A DNA stretch of 24,953 bases from Candidatus Methanogaster sp. UBA203 (GTDB taxonomy: Archaea > Halobacteriota > Methanosarcinia > Methanosarcinales > Methanogasteraceae). The notes under the pieces were generated by a model. The model saw nothing but the letters and a program-made list of their open reading frames with translations, searched no databases and was not told where the DNA came from. Where the stretch lies: NCBI GenBank assembly GCA_002503595.1, contig DASC01000108.1, positions 1,467-26,419 on the forward strand. The letters run 5' to 3'. Both the position numbers and the translations under genes were made by a program. Shown piece after piece: positions 23,350-24,953 of the stretch; within the stretch, counting starts at the first letter, position 1; every line of letters starts with the position of its first letter.

Positions 23350-23883
23350 TCAGAACAGCGTAAGTTGAATCGTCTTCTTCTCTGGTTTTTCTACTCTTTC
23401 CTGACTCCCGTCCCCCCTTATATGTATAACGGTTACACCTTCTCTCAACAAACTCTGGGTGATCAGGTGATGCCTGTGGCACTTATGCGGATCCTCCTCG
23501 CCACACATCACAACGACGTTTTTTTCATTTGCGAGTCCGATCAGCGCTGAGATCCCTTTTTTGTACCATTCCTTTCCTGCCACTTTTTCATAGATGATAT
23601 CTCCATTATTATAACAGGTATCGTCTTTTGGTCTCCCCCCAAGAACGTTTCCGATATGTTCGTCCTTCATAAAGACGTATTCGATGCCAGTGTCTTGAAG
23701 TCGTGCCTTTATGCTGTCGATATTGAATTGTGGAACGTATTTGCTGAATGGGACGCTTCGCACATCCACCAGCACGTTTATACCATTCAACAGACCCAGA
23801 AACTTTTCAAACTCGACGTTGCTGTGTCCGACTGTGTAGATGGTGGTGTGATTCGATGTCTTTTTCTGTTGCATTGTGTTCAT
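23350..23883 (-). CDS. DUF488 family protein, YTVGHSN type, with clamp-binding-like C-terminus
   Basis: A 177-residue DUF488 protein of the other main subtype: TVGHSN (17-22), DVRSVPFSKYVPQFN (40-54), LGGRP (81-85), MCGEEDP (126-132) and CHRHHL (135-140). After the domain a basic linker ends in QLTLF (173-177), the last five residues. QLxLF is the consensus with which bacterial proteins dock on the beta sliding clamp; archaeal PCNA partners usually carry QxxLxxFF. This is the first gene of the operon. ATG 23883 is used; ATG 23874 is an alternative. The gene is AT-rich relative to the host genome. Confidence 0.92.
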   Translation of the reverse strand: MNTMQQKKTSNHTTIYTVGHSNVEFEKFLGLLNGINVLVDVRSVPFSKYVPQFNIDSIKARLQDTGIEYVFMKDEHIGNVLGGRPKDDTCYNNGDIIYEKVAGKEWYKKGISALIGLANEKNVVVMCGEEDPHKCHRHHLITQSLLREGVTVIHIRGDGSQERVEKPEKKTIQLTLF

Positions 23884-23893
23884 GGTTGTTGTT

Positions 23894-23933
23894 TTATAAA
23901 TTCATTTAATATTAAACAGCTTACGTGTTATAT
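23894..23933 (-). promoter_or_regulatory. Promoter region of the DUF488-DUF488-DuOB operon
   Basis: The perfect 12-base palindrome TTTAATATTAAA (23905-23916) lies with its centre about 27 bases before the ATG at 23883, so it may be both TATA box and operator of a leaderless mRNA. GATATAAC (about 23926-23933) and TTTATAAA (about 23895-23902) are other TATA candidates. Confidence 0.4.
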
Positions 23934-23952
23934 CTACTATTCTATCCACCTT

Positions 23953-24582
23953 TCACCTTTTGCTAATTTGTGATCTAATTCTTTCTATTATTGCATTAAA
24001 TAAATATTCAAATTGTGGGTAAACTTTTCTTTGATGTTCAATCAGATGCATTCGCTCTATGTATGCGGGACGTGGTTTTCTCTCGTGTGATATTAAAGGA
24101 TGCAGACCGATCCAAGAGAATACTATAGCGTCTCCAAAGAATTGATCTATAAGTTCAATTGGAATGTACTTCTCTTTGGTTAGTATTCCCAAAACCTCAA
24201 AGAAATTACATATTTTATCCAACGGAGCGTTTTCTCTAAACTTTTCTCCATAATCCACCAAGATTTTTTCTGAAACTTCTTTGGGTATCTCGATCTCATC
24301 TTTTCCCTCATAAACACATTCATCTTTACATTTATCTATAAAGGAGAGATCGAAAATGTATTCACGAAATTTCACGATTGTTTCGTCTTTATTCATATCT
24401 TCAAATTTATTGTAAAAATAAGTACATAATTCAATTTGTTTATTTTGTTTTGTCTCTCTTATTTGAGAACGTGTAAATAAAATTCCTGCAATACCCACAC
24501 AAAGTGCTATTATAGCAGAAATCATAGTCCAATCGATAGTTTCAAGCAGATAAATCATCGCTTCAAATCTCTCTATCATCAT
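23953..24582 (-). CDS. Membrane-anchored protein, possibly DUF4760-like
   Basis: A 209-residue protein with one membrane segment near the N-terminus (about 18-37, WTMISAIIALCVGIAGILF) followed by a cytoplasmic domain rich in acidic and aromatic residues (TYFYNKFEDMNKDETIVKFR, then ICNFFEVLGILTKEKYIP). The layout of one helix, then a domain with FFEVLG and a later WIGLHPLI, resembles DUF4760-type proteins, but I am not sure. This is the most AT-rich gene of the window, which points to transfer. ATG 24582 or the adjacent ATG 24579 follows AGAGG; the second has the better spacing. A TATA box (about 24653-24660) lies upstream. It is 70 bases before the DUF488 operon on the same strand and might belong to the same island function. 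Confidence 0.7.
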   Translation of the reverse strand: MMIERFEAMIYLLETIDWTMISAIIALCVGIAGILFTRSQIRETKQNKQIELCTYFYNKFEDMNKDETIVKFREYIFDLSFIDKCKDECVYEGKDEIEIPKEVSEKILVDYGEKFRENAPLDKICNFFEVLGILTKEKYIPIELIDQFFGDAIVFSWIGLHPLISHERKPRPAYIERMHLIEHQRKVYPQFEYLFNAIIERIRSQISKR

Positions 24583-24892
24583 GCCTCTGCCATAACGCCT
24601 CGCAACCGATCAGCAAAGATACCGTGTGCCGATCATTACGAGGTTCTTTTCCACTTATATACTATGATTCACGCCTTGTATTATAACTCTTCCCCCCGAA
24701 CGGATCGAACTCGCGGAAACCAAAGGAATCTGGTATGGCGATCGGAGCGTTCCTAGAGTGCTGGAGGTCAGGCTTGTGGAAAAATGATATGAGGAGAACG
24801 GAAACAAAATGTCCGGGCGATGCTTCGCCGATCTCGGGCTGGCGATTACCCGCCACAGAATCGCCATTATATCACTTCCGCCCCCGAACCTC
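24583..24892. other. Gene-free stretch with promoter and possible gene remnant
   Basis: No intact gene is seen. On the minus strand TATATAAG (about 24653-24660) is a plausible promoter for the preceding gene. On the plus strand an open frame of 39 codons (24668-24787), without start codon, reads LPPERIELAETKGIWYGDRS and ends RVLEVRLVEK, which looks like a real protein C-terminus and may be a remnant of a lost gene. A small hairpin GGCGA-TGCT-TCGCC lies at 24816-24829. Confidence 0.4.
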
Positions 24893-24953
24893 TTAGTACC
24901 AGAACCGCAACGTCTGCACGTAATTCCGATCCGCTTCGAAGATATCGGTATAA
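24893..24953 (-). CDS. 3' end of a gene continuing beyond the window
   Basis: The last 19 codons of a minus-strand gene are visible: YTDIFEADRNYVQTLRFWY and a TAA stop at 24893-24895. The DNA is nearly the same as 21401-21453, the end of the pseudogene beside xseB, at an offset of exactly 3,500 bases. I do not recognise the family from so short a tail. Confidence 0.6.
   Translation of the reverse strand, partial: YTDIFEADRNYVQTLRFWY

Noticed and set aside
1..24953. tRNA or rRNA genes
   Set aside because: Scanning for T-loop (GGTTCRA) and acceptor-stem patterns gave no stretch that folds as a tRNA, and no rRNA-like sequence was seen; a covariance-model search would be decisive.

Overview
The window reads as a euryarchaeal chromosome segment, most likely from a methanogen, ANME or Syntrophoarchaeum-like lineage. 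The evidence is an archaeal Orc1/Cdc6, an archaeal-type AspRS, a DUF22 protein, archaeal TATA/BRE promoters (several placed for leaderless mRNAs), ADP-forming acyl-CoA synthetase subunits, a four-subunit 2-oxoacid:ferredoxin oxidoreductase and a four-CBS-domain protein. No tRNA, rRNA, CRISPR array or complete transposase was seen.

Layout. 1-3193 (minus): gene edge, DUF22 protein, orc1/cdc6, aspS (a probable non-discriminating enzyme). 3345-4619 (plus): a lone AAA_14/DUF4143 ATPase. 4687-9550 (minus): an apparent operon of amino-acid dehydrogenase, acdA, acdB, Mrp/NBP35 ATPase and a membrane-anchored protein. 9626-10098: a GxxExxY gene between copies of an inverted repeat. 10263-11648: Na+/alanine-type symporter. 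11974-12485: AbrB/RelE-type toxin-antitoxin pair. 12933-14078: thrC. 14378-15157: four-CBS protein. 15436-16359 (minus): unknown protein with internal repeats. 16859-19736 (minus): porCDAB-type operon. 19946-21383 (plus): xseA-xseB. 21393-24953 (minus): an AT-richer island with two tandem DUF488 genes, a coiled-coil/dual-OB/HTH protein and a membrane-anchored protein, bracketed by two copies of the same gene 3' end exactly 3,500 bp apart.

How the genes fit together. The dehydrogenase has a hydrophobic residue where glutamate dehydrogenases carry the gamma-carboxylate-binding lysine, so it probably acts on branched-chain or other non-polar amino acids. Together with the acyl-CoA synthetase (AcdAB), the nearby 2-oxoacid oxidoreductase and the alanine-type symporter it could form a path amino acid -> 2-oxoacid -> acyl-CoA -> acid + ATP, yielding reduced ferredoxin and one ATP. 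This is inference from gene content and a few residues.

The best candidates for something little described are the DUF488-DUF488-DuOB operon in its bracketed island, and the GxxExxY gene whose start codon lies inside a palindromic repeat that also occurs alone at 16636-16707.
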